In this document: in pieces, positions 1 to 9,396 of the stretch
Position numbering within the stretch: position 1 is the stretch's first letter
Layout of the letters: each line of letters opens with the position of its first letter
DNA from: Planctomycetales bacterium
GTDB lineage: Bacteria; Planctomycetota; Planctomycetia; Isosphaerales; Isosphaeraceae
Direction: 5' to 3'
Assembly: GCA_027459775.1 (NCBI GenBank)
Contig: DAIDHE010000296.1
Span: 1 to 39,639 of the forward strand
DNA length: 39,639 bases
Translations under genes and position numbers: made by a program
The notes under the pieces: model-generated
What the model was told of the DNA's origin: nothing
The model's database searches: none
What the model saw: only the letters and a program-made list of their open reading frames with translations

Positions 1-651
1 ACGAGGCAGGCCAGGGATCAGGCGATCAACCCATGCGCCCGCGGCGACTATCAGGCGGTCGGCGATGATCCGAACGGCGTCCCCCAGCAGTACCGGTTTC
101 GCGCCGTCGAGATCGACCCGGCGGATCGGAGTCTGCTCCAGGATCCTGGTACCCGCGCCGCCCAGCGAGCGAGCAAGCCCAACCGCGAGCGCCCGGGCGC
201 GGTCGGCGGCGAGCATGCCGGCGTCGGGCTCGAAGACGACGTCGGCGTCGCCCGGGAGTGCGAAGACGGGATGGCGCGAGTTCCAGTCGCGGCCCGGCCC
301 ATGCCAGTGGGGTACGCCGATCTCGGCCAGATTGGCCGCGACGGCGCTCGTGTAGCTCGAGCCCGCCGGGGCGAATGACACGCCCCCCGTGCGGAAGTAA
401 ACCGATTCGCCGGCCTCGCCCTCGAAATCCCTCCAGGTGCGAAACGCCCAGGGCATGAGCTGGGCGTATGTCCGGTCGGCGTACGAATGGCGAGTGATCC
501 GCGCGGCCCCGTGCGAGCTGCCGCGGTCGTGATCGAGTGCGAATTGCTCGACCAGTAAGACCGGCTCGCCCCGCTTCGCCAGATGATAGGCGGCCATCGC
601 CCCCATGATCCCAGCACCCAGGACCACGTTCCGAGCCTCGATCGTTTCCAT
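1..651 (-). CDS. FAD-dependent oxidoreductase, monomeric sarcosine / N-methyltryptophan oxidase-like (partial, C-terminus off window)
   Basis: The visible 217 residues begin METIEARNVVLGAGIMGAMA, with the Rossmann glycine motif GAGIMG at residues 13-18 that binds the ADP of FAD, followed about 20 residues later by the acidic strand end (LLVEQF). GSSHGAARITRHSYAD matches the characteristic segment of monomeric sarcosine oxidase and N-methyl-L-tryptophan oxidase, enzymes that oxidise N-methylamino acids to the free amino acid, formaldehyde and H2O2. The ATG lies 46 nt after the stop of the type III glutamine synthetase gene on the same strand, so the two look co-transcribed. The C-terminal half, including the cysteine that binds flavin covalently in this family, is outside the window, so substrate and flavin linkage cannot be judged. 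In this context N-methylglutamate is a plausible substrate, by inference. The family call is firm; the substrate is not. Confidence 0.85.
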   Translation of the reverse strand, partial: METIEARNVVLGAGIMGAMAAYHLAKRGEPVLLVEQFALDHDRGSSHGAARITRHSYADRTYAQLMPWAFRTWRDFEGEAGESVYFRTGGVSFAPAGSSYTSAVAANLAEIGVPHWHGPGRDWNSRHPVFALPGDADVVFEPDAGMLAADRARALAVGLARSLGGAGTRILEQTPIRRVDLDGAKPVLLGDAVRIIADRLIVAAGAWVDRLIPGLPR

Positions 652-697
652 GGCTTGTTTTCCCTTCAAAACCTCATTCCACGACGAGCCGGGATTC

Positions 698-2068
698 TCA
701 AAGAGCCGTCAGATAGCGATGGATCTCCCAGGATTCGACCTGGGCGTGGTATTCGTTCCACTCGTCGTGCTTGAGCTTCAAGAATTCCTCGGCGATTGGC
801 CCCAGCGCCTCGCGAACGACGGGGTCGCGCTCGAGACAGCCGAGGGCTTCGATCAGCGTTTGGGGCAGGGTTTTCACTCCCTGCCCGGCCATTGAGGCGA
901 TATCGGCGTCATACAGGTTTCCACGAATCGGGAGCCCGGGGTCGAGCCCGCGCTCGATGCCGTCGAGTCCCGCGGCCAGATAGGCGGCCAGGCCCAGGTA
1001 AGGGTTGACCGCGCTCGAGACCGATCGATCCTCGACATGGCCCGGGCCCGGGGCGCGGAGCATGAGGGTGCGGTTGGAATCGCCAAGAGCGATGAAGGCC
1101 GGCGTCCAGGTATAGCCCGAGCGCGAGCCGCGAAGGGCCGCGCCGATGCGCAGGCGCTTGTAGCAGTTGACCGTCGGCGACAAGACCGCGCAGAGCGCCC
1201 GCGCGTGCTCGACGACGCCCCCCAGAAAATGGTAGGCCAGGGCGCTTTGACCGAGGCCGCGAGGGTCGGCGGCGTCCTCGAACAGGTTGACGCCGTCGTC
1301 GGCGCGGGCCAGGTGATAGTGCAGATGCGCGCCCGAGCCCGTGCGCTCGGCGAACGGCTTGGGCATGAAGGTCGCGATCGCGCCGGCGCGGTGGGCGGCC
1401 TCGCCGAGCATCATCCGAAAGAATATCAACCGATCTGCCGACGTCAGCGCGTCTGAATATTGATAATTGATCTCATATTGATCATTGGCGTCCTCGTGAT
1501 CGGCCTGATAGACGCCCCAGCCCAGGTTGTTCAAGCCGCGGGCGAGGTCGCCGAGCATCTCGAGCACGGGGGCCATGGCCTTGTAGTCGTAGCAGGGTTT
1601 GGCGGCGTGGTCGATCGCGCGGGGATCGTGGCCGCGAATCGAGCCGTCGGGGTTTCTCGTCACTAGAAAGAACTCGGGCTCGATCCCGACGTTGAATGTG
1701 TAGCCCCTGTGGCGGGCCTGGTCGAGGACTCGCTTGAGGTTTTGCCGGGGACAGTAGGGGTGGGGCTCTTGGTCGACGAAGAGGTCGGCGGCGAACCGGG
1801 CGACGCCGGGCTGGAGGGGCATGGGGGTGTAGGTGGCGAGGTCGACCCGCGCCATCAGGTCGTGGGCGTCGGGCCCCTGCCCCATGCCCCAGACCGCGCC
1901 TCCGGCGAAGCCGGCCCCTTCGCGTGCGACGGTCTCGAGGGCGGAGGCGGGGACGAGCTTGACCTTGGCCGCGCCATGGATGTCGACGAACTGAACCAGC
2001 AAGAACGCCACGCCGTCGGCGGTGAACCGGGCCTCGAGCTCGCGGATCAGGGAATCGTTGTCGGCCAT
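698..2068 (-). CDS. glnT: type III glutamine synthetase-like ligase (GlnT / gamma-glutamylmethylamide synthetase type)
   Basis: This 456-residue protein is a glutamine synthetase homologue of the GlnT/GmaS class. The beta-grasp N-domain is followed by catalytic-domain motifs: GIEPEFF (residues 128-134, metal-binding Glu), QYEINY (197-202) and GSGAHLHYH (244-252, glutamate/ATP site). The class ligates ammonia or methylamine to glutamate with ATP. The ATG at 2068 is preferred over an upstream in-frame start at 2125 because GAGG lies 8 nt before it and homology begins at MADNDSLIRELE. It diverges from mgsA across 120 bp and is followed by the flavin oxidase gene. Being next to MgsABC-type genes points to gamma-glutamylmethylamide synthesis from methylamine; the same set is called glnT-glxBCD in rhizobia, where the role is less clear. 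Sequence alone does not separate glutamine from gamma-glutamylmethylamide synthesis. Confidence 0.88.
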   Translation of the reverse strand: MADNDSLIRELEARFTADGVAFLLVQFVDIHGAAKVKLVPASALETVAREGAGFAGGAVWGMGQGPDAHDLMARVDLATYTPMPLQPGVARFAADLFVDQEPHPYCPRQNLKRVLDQARHRGYTFNVGIEPEFFLVTRNPDGSIRGHDPRAIDHAAKPCYDYKAMAPVLEMLGDLARGLNNLGWGVYQADHEDANDQYEINYQYSDALTSADRLIFFRMMLGEAAHRAGAIATFMPKPFAERTGSGAHLHYHLARADDGVNLFEDAADPRGLGQSALAYHFLGGVVEHARALCAVLSPTVNCYKRLRIGAALRGSRSGYTWTPAFIALGDSNRTLMLRAPGPGHVEDRSVSSAVNPYLGLAAYLAAGLDGIERGLDPGLPIRGNLYDADIASMAGQGVKTLPQTLIEALGCLERDPVVREALGPIAEEFLKLKHDEWNEYHAQVESWEIHRYLTAL

Positions 2069-2118
2069 CGAATACCTCGCTCGGGTCGGTCGGTCGGGGA
2101 ATCGGCAGCCAATTGTCG

Positions 2119-2154
2119 ACGACATCGACCGCGTGAGCCAGTAGAATCAGGATC
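2119..2154 (+). promoter_or_regulatory. candidate sigma70-type promoter for mgsAB
   Basis: ACGACA (2119-2124, 4/6 to TTGACA) and TAGAAT (2142-2147, 5/6 to TATAAT) are separated by 17 bp in the divergent glnT-mgsA intergenic region. Transcription would start near 2154, about 35 bp before the mgsA ATG. Read by eye only. Confidence 0.3.
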
Positions 2155-2188
2155 TCGGCCGGTCGTTTTTCTGGTAGGGTGAATCCTC

Positions 2189-3157
2189 ATGTGCGGCATC
2201 GTCGGGTTTTTGGCGAAGGATTCCGCGCACGCGGCGGCGAGCGGGCGAATCGTGCTCGAGATGCTCGAGGCCCTGGCTCGCCGCGGGCCCGACGGCGCGG
2301 GCTTCGCCGGGATCGGTCCGGCGGTCGATGGGCACGATCAAACGGTCGTGATTCGCATTGCCGGGGGCGAATTGAGGGTTCTGCGCGCTCTCGATGCGCT
2401 CGGAATCGTGGACCAATCCGGCTCTGGTCCGCGGCTCGAGGGGGGGACGATCCGGCTGCGATTCGAGCCCGCCCAGGGCGTGACGGCGGGCCAGGTCGAG
2501 ACCGCGCTCTCGGCCGCGGCGGGCGCTCCCGAGGTTCTCGCATTCGGACCGCGGCTCGAGCTGGTGAAAGGCGTCGGGCCGCCGCGGGCCCTCGAGGCCG
2601 CCCATGCCGTTTCGCGGTTCGTCGGACCAGTCGCGATCGGCCACACCCGGATGTCGACCGAGAGCCGGATCGACCTCTGCCACTCACAGCCGTTTTGGAT
2701 CCACGGGCTTCCCGATCACGCGATCGTCCACAATGGACATATCACGAATTATCACAGGCTGCGCAGGGCGTTCGAGCAAGAAGGCGCTCGGTTCCATACC
2801 GAAAATGACTCGGAAGTGATCGGCGTCTTTCTGAAGCGCTCCATGGATCAGGGTCTCGACCTGATCCAGGCGATGGAGCGATCGGTGGACGAACTCGACG
2901 GCTCGTTTAATTATCTGGTGGCCGCGCCGGAGGGACTGGGGGTGGTCCGCGACCCCCATGGCTTCAAGCCTCTCGTGCTCGCCGACGCCGTCGAGTTCAC
3001 AGCCGTCGCGACCGAGGAGATCGCGCTTGAGCAGGCGCTTCCGGGCCCCTTCCACGCCCGCGAGCCGGCCCCGGGCTCGGTCCTGTTTTTTCCCGCCCCC
3101 AAGCCGGCTCAATCGGCCCGGGACGCAGGCCAGCGACTCCGGAGCACCGGAACGTGA
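2189..3157 (+). CDS. mgsA: class II glutamine amidotransferase subunit (MgsA/GlxB-like)
   Basis: The 322-residue protein starts MCGIVGFLAK, so Cys2 becomes the N-terminal nucleophile of an Ntn-type glutaminase after Met removal. RRGPDGAGFAG, HTRMSTES and IVHNGHITNY are the usual class II amidotransferase landmarks. It corresponds to the amidotransferase domain of glutamate synthase as a separate protein. In the N-methylglutamate pathway MgsA hydrolyses gamma-glutamylmethylamide and channels methylamine to the synthase subunits. Its stop overlaps the GTG start of the next gene (GTGA, 3154-3157), indicating translational coupling. About 80 residues around 45-125 diverge from the compact family core. 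An ordinary role in ammonia transfer remains possible. Confidence 0.85.
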   Translation: MCGIVGFLAKDSAHAAASGRIVLEMLEALARRGPDGAGFAGIGPAVDGHDQTVVIRIAGGELRVLRALDALGIVDQSGSGPRLEGGTIRLRFEPAQGVTAGQVETALSAAAGAPEVLAFGPRLELVKGVGPPRALEAAHAVSRFVGPVAIGHTRMSTESRIDLCHSQPFWIHGLPDHAIVHNGHITNYHRLRRAFEQEGARFHTENDSEVIGVFLKRSMDQGLDLIQAMERSVDELDGSFNYLVAAPEGLGVVRDPHGFKPLVLADAVEFTAVATEEIALEQALPGPFHAREPAPGSVLFFPAPKPAQSARDAGQRLRSTGT

Positions 3158-3894
3158 GCGAGCCCTTGCCGAACAGCGACCCGCCGGCGGCCAGGCCCGA
3201 AGCGGCCGTCATCGATTGCCAGGGGTTGACGACGCGCGCGATCGGTGCGGCCGTCTGGGCGGCCGTTGACCTGGGGTCGAAAACCGCGCGGTTGGAGAAT
3301 CCAGGCGCCAGGCACAGTCTGGGCGTGGCCTTGCCAGAGGGCTTTGAGCTCGTGATCGCCGGGAGTGCTGGCTATTACGCGGGCGGTCTCAACGACGGCG
3401 CGACGATCCGAATCGAGGGCAATGCCGGCTGGGCTGCGGCGGAGAGCCAGCGGGCGGGGACCGTCGTGATCGCCGGCAACGCGGGCAACGCCGTGGCCGC
3501 CTCGATTCGCTCGGGGCTGGTGGTGGTGCGAGGGAACGCCTCCACCCGGGCGGGTATCGGCATGAAGGGGGGAGCGCTCGTCGTCGCGGGCGATGCCGGG
3601 CCCATGGCCGGGTTCATGATGCAAAAGGGAGCGATCGTCATCGTCGGCGACGCCGGCGACGGGGTCGCCGACAGCATGTACGAGGGGACGATTTACCTGG
3701 GGGGCCAGGCGGGCGAGCTCGGGGCCGACGCCGTCTTTCAAGAGATCGGGCCGGCCGATCACCGGCTGATCGAGGATCTGCTCGGACGGGCCGGCCTGTC
3801 CCGGCCCGTCAACGGCTTTCGCAAGCTGGTCGCGGGGCGAAAGCTCTGGAATTTCCAGACGAGCGAGCGCGCGGTCTGGAAGGGGGCTCTTTGA
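3154..3894 (+). CDS. mgsB: glutamate synthase GXGXG-domain subunit (MgsB/GlxC-like)
   Basis: The 246-residue protein consists mainly of the right-handed beta-helix of the glutamate synthase C-terminal (GXGXG) domain. Repeated glycine-rich rungs are visible: IEGNAGWAAAES, VIAGNAGNAVAAS, VVAGDAGPMAG and VIVGDAGDGVADS. This domain has no active site; in glutamate synthase it is structural and helps form the ammonia tunnel. It begins at a GTG overlapping the mgsA stop, so the two proteins are probably made in equal amounts. As a separate polypeptide of this size it matches MgsB/GlxC. A 258-bp gap with a promoter-like sequence follows before the next gene. Confidence 0.85.
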   Translation: MSEPLPNSDPPAARPEAAVIDCQGLTTRAIGAAVWAAVDLGSKTARLENPGARHSLGVALPEGFELVIAGSAGYYAGGLNDGATIRIEGNAGWAAAESQRAGTVVIAGNAGNAVAASIRSGLVVVRGNASTRAGIGMKGGALVVAGDAGPMAGFMMQKGAIVIVGDAGDGVADSMYEGTIYLGGQAGELGADAVFQEIGPADHRLIEDLLGRAGLSRPVNGFRKLVAGRKLWNFQTSERAVWKGAL

Positions 3895-3931
3895 AGGTTC
3901 GGTAAAATACCAATTCCTGTTCGGCACATGA

Positions 3932-3960
3932 TTGACAGTGAGGGTGGGCCCTCGTAAAGT
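3932..3960 (+). promoter_or_regulatory. candidate promoter with embedded inverted repeat upstream of the TPR gene and mgsC
   Basis: A perfect TTGACA (3932-3937) is followed by a 17-bp spacer and TAAAGT (3955-3960, 4/6 to TATAAT). The spacer holds an inverted repeat, GAGGG-TGGG-CCCTC (3940-3953), which could be an operator or simply a small hairpin. It would give the TPR gene and mgsC a start independent of mgsAB. Confidence 0.4.
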
Positions 3961-4152
3961 CGGGTGGAATCCGCCTTGAACGCATGAGTCTGTCAGTCAC
4001 TCCTCGAATCGTCTATCATCATTAGAAAGCGTCTCCGCCGCGGCCGCCATTTTCGGGGGTTGCAGGTGGGGGGTGCGCGACCATGATGGGGCGGATCGAG
4101 CGATCTCGATCAACGTCGATCACCGGCTCCGAACACGCATGATCCACGACCC

Positions 4153-5067
4153 ATGAGAATGTACCAGCTCTTACAGCAGGCGATCAACTGGCCGGGTCCG
4201 CGGGCGCTGGGCGTGGCGGTCGCGTTCGCGGCCGTCTTGGTGCTGGCCGCGGGGATGATCGCGCTTTCGGGTCGATTCCGCTGGTTCTCGCGCGGGCTGG
4301 CCCTCCTGGGTTGCCTGGTGATCATGGCGGCCTGTGCGACGATTCGCTTGCAGACGATCACCGAGCACCAATCCGAAAGCATCACCGTGATCCGCCCTCG
4401 CAACACCGAGGCCGAGCGCATCCGCGCGGGCTGGGGCCTGGTCGCCGTCCCGGCGGCCGTGGCGGCATGGGTGGTGGTCGCCTGGATCGCACGCCGACAA
4501 TGGCTTCGCTCCCAGATCCCGCGCAGGCTCAAGCTCGGCCATAAGTATCAGGTCGAAGGCGATTATCCCGCGGCTCTGGCCCAATACACTCATGCGATCC
4601 AGATCTCGCCGCGTCTGGGCGAGGCCTACTGCGCCCGCGCGCGAGTTTACAAGGCCATGGCAGATAAGGAACTCGCCCGCGCCGATTTCGATCGGGCGAT
4701 CGATCTCGAGCCCAGGCACGCGCGGTCGCGGATCGAGCGTGCGATGTTAAGAATCGAAAAAGGCGAGATCGAGCCCGCGCTCGATGACCTTGCCATTGCG
4801 TTCATCTTGCGCGCCAACGATCCCGAATGCCATCTCCTGCGTGGAATCTGCCTCTTCCACAAGGGCGAGTTCGATGAGGCGCTCGCGGATTTTCATCGGG
4901 TGCTCAAACTGACCAACCACTCCGACTTCGCCGATCCCGCCCGGGCGTACATCCAACAGATTGAGGCCCCGCAAGCGGGCGGCGTTCCAGGCAGCCACCA
5001 TACCGGCAACGGGGCGCCCTCGGCCCAACCCCAAGATTTCCTCAAGCCCCAAGATCACACCTATTGA
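4153..5067 (+). CDS. membrane-anchored tetratricopeptide-repeat protein
   Basis: The 304-residue protein has three predicted hydrophobic helices (about residues 17-37, 44-63 and 92-112) followed by a soluble part built of at least three tetratricopeptide repeats. The repeats show the alternating pattern GDYPAALAQYTHAIQISPRL, ADFDRAIDLEPRHA and GEFDEALADFHRVLKL. The tail after about residue 270 is low-complexity and rich in Pro, Gln and His. TPRs usually scaffold protein complexes. It sits between mgsB and mgsC, and its stop overlaps a possible TTG start of mgsC, so it is probably co-transcribed with mgsC. It is not part of the described mgs system. No specific function is recognisable. Confidence 0.82.
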   Translation: MRMYQLLQQAINWPGPRALGVAVAFAAVLVLAAGMIALSGRFRWFSRGLALLGCLVIMAACATIRLQTITEHQSESITVIRPRNTEAERIRAGWGLVAVPAAVAAWVVVAWIARRQWLRSQIPRRLKLGHKYQVEGDYPAALAQYTHAIQISPRLGEAYCARARVYKAMADKELARADFDRAIDLEPRHARSRIERAMLRIEKGEIEPALDDLAIAFILRANDPECHLLRGICLFHKGEFDEALADFHRVLKLTNHSDFADPARAYIQQIEAPQAGGVPGSHHTGNGAPSAQPQDFLKPQDHTY

Positions 5068-5099
5068 ACGACGATCGAGGCGCCAAGGATCGCGGACTC

Positions 5100-6506
5100 A
5101 TGACGCCGGACGACAGCACGGCGGATCAGCCAACCGAATCCACGCAGGGCCGCCATGACCGTGGCGGCGACCCCTCGCCGCGCGAACGCTCCGGCGTCTT
5201 TTCGCCCGCGGTGATCGAGGACATCCAGATCAAGGCCGAGCTCGCGCGGTATCGCATCCGCGGCTTTGGAACCTTGCGCCCGCGCACCTGGGCCACCTTC
5301 GACGACCTGACCTTCATCCCCGCCGGGCTGACCCGGATCCCGCTCGAAGGCTATCGCGAATCGTGCTCGAGCCGCACAATCATTGGGACGCGGTTCGCGT
5401 CGCGGCCGATCGAGCTCGAGATCCCGCTCATGGCCACGGGAATGAGCTTTGGAGCGCTCTCGCTGCCCGCCAAGACAGCGATCGCCCGGGGCGCACGGTT
5501 GGCGGGCACGTCGTCGACGACGGGAGACGGCGGGATGCTCGAGGTCGAGCGCGCTGAATCGCGGATCCTGATCTACGAGGTTTTGCCCAGCCGCTATGGG
5601 ATCGACGTTCGCCATCTGAAGCAGGCCGACGCGATTGAGCTCACGATCGGCCAGGGTGCGAAGCCGGGCACCGGCGGGCTGCTGTTGGGCGCGAAGGTCT
5701 CGGGCGAGATCGCCAAACGCCGCGATTTGCCTCCCGGGGTCGATCAGCGCTCGCCATGCCGGCATCCCGATTTCCTGGGCCCCGACGACCTGGTGCTCAA
5801 GATCGAGGAGCTCCGCGAGGCCACGCGTTACCGCGTACCGATCTTCGTCAAGATGGGCGCTTCGCGCGTTTTTGACGATGTCCGGCTCGCCGCCAAGGCG
5901 GGCGCGGACGTGGTCGTGGTCGACGGCATGGAAGGGGGCACGGGCGCTTCCCCGGAATTGCTTCAGGAGCACACCGGCATCCCCACGCTCGCCGCCGTCT
6001 GCGAGGCCCGCGCGGCCCTCGAGGACGTCGGCCTGTTCGGAACGGTTCAGCTCGTGATCGCCGGCGGCCTTCGCCATGGCGCCGACTGCGCCAAGGCCCT
6101 CGCCCTGGGGGCCGACGCCTGTTACCTGGGAACGGCGCTCTTGATCGCTCTCAACTGCAATAAACCTCTTTATATCGACGATTACCACGCCATCGGCGCT
6201 GCCCCCTACGAATGTCATCATTGCCACACGGGCCGCTGCCCGGTGGGCATCACGACCCAGGATCCGGTCCTTTCGGCCCGCCTCGCAATCGAACCCGCCG
6301 CCGAGCGCGTCGCCAATTTCTTCCACGCCCTGGACGCCGAGATCCAGATGCTCGCCCGCGCCTGCGGCAAGAGCGACGTCCACAACCTCGAGCCCGAGGA
6401 TCTCCGCGCGCTGTCGCTCGAGGCCTCGCTCATCACCGGCCTGCCTCTGGCCGGTGCCAACCGCCCCTTCGCCGGCGGGCCGGGGTGGAAGAGCCAGCAT
6501 CCCTGA
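5100..6506 (+). CDS. mgsC: FMN-binding glutamate synthase-type subunit (MgsC/GlxD-like)
   Basis: The 468-residue protein is the FMN/iron-sulfur synthase domain of the glutamate synthase family. Visible landmarks are GDGGMLEVER, the loop GQGAKPGTGG, VVVDGMEGGTGASPE, and a phosphate-binding region IAGGLRHGADCAKALALGAD. Cysteines at about residues 372, 375 and 380 (ECHHCHTGRCPVG) form the iron-sulfur cluster motif, spaced CX2CX4C. With MgsA and MgsB it would transfer methylamine from gamma-glutamylmethylamide onto 2-oxoglutarate to give N-methylglutamate. The ATG at 5100 is chosen because AAGGA lies 10 nt upstream; a TTG at 5064 overlapping the previous stop is the alternative and would add 12 residues. 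Either way the first ~45 residues look disordered. It is convergent with fumC, with only 7 bp between the stops. Confidence 0.86.
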   Translation: MTPDDSTADQPTESTQGRHDRGGDPSPRERSGVFSPAVIEDIQIKAELARYRIRGFGTLRPRTWATFDDLTFIPAGLTRIPLEGYRESCSSRTIIGTRFASRPIELEIPLMATGMSFGALSLPAKTAIARGARLAGTSSTTGDGGMLEVERAESRILIYEVLPSRYGIDVRHLKQADAIELTIGQGAKPGTGGLLLGAKVSGEIAKRRDLPPGVDQRSPCRHPDFLGPDDLVLKIEELREATRYRVPIFVKMGASRVFDDVRLAAKAGADVVVVDGMEGGTGASPELLQEHTGIPTLAAVCEARAALEDVGLFGTVQLVIAGGLRHGADCAKALALGADACYLGTALLIALNCNKPLYIDDYHAIGAAPYECHHCHTGRCPVGITTQDPVLSARLAIEPAAERVANFFHALDAEIQMLARACGKSDVHNLEPEDLRALSLEASLITGLPLAGANRPFAGGPGWKSQHP

Positions 6507-6513
6507 TCGCGAA

Positions 6514-7917
<1,404 letters not shown>

Positions 7918-8002
7918 CGCGATTCACCCCAGCAAGAGTCTCTTTGAGCCCAACCTGACTCCAACATACTCGTTCGCGCTCGGGCCGGCACGAGAGCACT
8001 GG

Positions 8003-9358
8003 CTACTTGCCAATGCAGAAACGACTGAAGACGCGGTCGAGGACGTCGTCTTCGACCACCCGCCCCAGAACCCTCCCTAACTCGTCGATCGCGAGATGGA
8101 CGTCGAAGACGACGATTTCGTCGCCCGCGCCGAGCGCCAGCGCCTGGGCGGCCCGATCGAGCGCCTCGGCCGCGGCGGCGACGCCCTGGCGCGCCCGCGC
8201 CCCGATTTCCAGCCCCATCAGGGCGCTTGTGGAAGCCCCCTCAAGGGCGCGCCCGATGGCCGTTCTGAGAGCGCCAATGCCAACGCCATTCATCGCGCTC
8301 GTGACCACCCAACCGCGGTCGTCATCGGTCGGGAACGGGGCGAGGTCGGCCTTGGTCCAGACCTTGATCGTAAGACGATCGTCGGGCCTGCTTCCTCTTG
8401 ATTCCCCATTCCCGCCGGCGGAGCGGCAATCGAGAACCAGGTCGGCGGCCTGGGCCTGGAGTTCGCGGAGGGCCTGGGCGCGGGCCGGTAGGACGTCGTC
8501 GGCCGGTTCGATTCCCGCGGTGTCGATGAGCTCGACCCGCATGCCTCCGACGTCGAGGGTCGCGGTCAGGTAATCGCGGGTCGTGCCCGCCTCGGGCGCG
8601 ACGATCGCCCGATCAGCGCCGACGAGGGCGTTGAACAGGGAGCTCTTGCCGGCGTTGGGCGGCCCGACCAGGACGACGCGGGGGTGATCCAGGGGCCGAT
8701 CGCGGTCGCGGAGGTTTTTGGTGAGCTCGACCAGCGCGCCGGCCGCCGTGGAAAGCTCGGCCGCCAAGGCGACTCGGCCGACTTCGCTGACGTCGGGCTC
8801 CTCGCTGAAATCGAGCCCGGCCTCGAGCCCGGCGGCGAGGTCGAGCAGCCGGTCGCGGAGGGTCGCCAGGGGATGAGCGAGACCGCCGGCGAGCCGCTCG
8901 AGCGCCTGCTCGAGGTCGCCGGGCCCGCGCGCGTGGATCACCGCCAGGACGGCCTCGGCCTGGGTGAGGTCGAGCTTGCCCGCGAGAAACGCCCGCAGGG
9001 TGAACTCTCCGCGCTCGGCCAGCCGTGCGCCTTGCAAGACGAGCTGGGAGAGCAAGAGGTCGACCAACGGGGGCGAGCCGACCAGGTGGATCTCGGCCAG
9101 GTCTTGCCCGGTATACGAGCGCGGGCCGCGCCAGCGCCCGAGCCGGACGGGAAGTGCTCGGCCGAGACCCTCGATCGCCAGGGTTCCGGCCTCGACGGTC
9201 GGCCCCAGGGCATTGGGATAGCAGTCCGTGGATGTGAATCCGACCGATGCGATCACCAAGGCGCGGGGGCCCGAGAGTCTGACGATCGCGCGAGCCCCCG
9301 CGCCGGGGGCGGTCGCAAGGGCGGCGATGGTGTCGCTGGGATCAAGGGCGACTTGCAT
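8003..9358 (-). CDS. mnmE: tRNA uridine-5-carboxymethylaminomethyl modification GTPase MnmE
   Basis: The 451-residue protein is MnmE/TrmE, which with MnmG modifies the wobble uridine of several tRNAs. The N-terminal folate-binding domain starts DTIAALATAPGAGARAIVRL. The inserted G domain has G1 GPPNAGKS (232-239), G3 DTAG (279-282) and G4 TKAD (335-338), the last using Thr where many homologues have Asn. The protein ends in CIGK, the conserved C-terminus carrying the essential cysteine. It lies 38 bp downstream of yidC on the same strand, the usual yidC-mnmE neighbourhood, though rpmH, rnpA and jag are not seen here. Confidence 0.95.
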   Translation of the reverse strand: MQVALDPSDTIAALATAPGAGARAIVRLSGPRALVIASVGFTSTDCYPNALGPTVEAGTLAIEGLGRALPVRLGRWRGPRSYTGQDLAEIHLVGSPPLVDLLLSQLVLQGARLAERGEFTLRAFLAGKLDLTQAEAVLAVIHARGPGDLEQALERLAGGLAHPLATLRDRLLDLAAGLEAGLDFSEEPDVSEVGRVALAAELSTAAGALVELTKNLRDRDRPLDHPRVVLVGPPNAGKSSLFNALVGADRAIVAPEAGTTRDYLTATLDVGGMRVELIDTAGIEPADDVLPARAQALRELQAQAADLVLDCRSAGGNGESRGSRPDDRLTIKVWTKADLAPFPTDDDRGWVVTSAMNGVGIGALRTAIGRALEGASTSALMGLEIGARARQGVAAAAEALDRAAQALALGAGDEIVVFDVHLAIDELGRVLGRVVEDDVLDRVFSRFCIGK

Positions 9359-9396
9359 GGCTCATGCGACCTCGCCTGGGCGCATCGCGGTTTCGA

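Noticed and set aside
5061-6500. 479-codon open frame antisense to mgsC.
   Set aside because: The composition is that of a GC-rich antisense frame, and mgsC itself is clearly conserved.
8500-8525. GGTTCGATTCC, a T-loop-like string.
   Set aside because: It lies inside mnmE in a conserved coding segment (DTAGIEPADD region), with no other tRNA parts.
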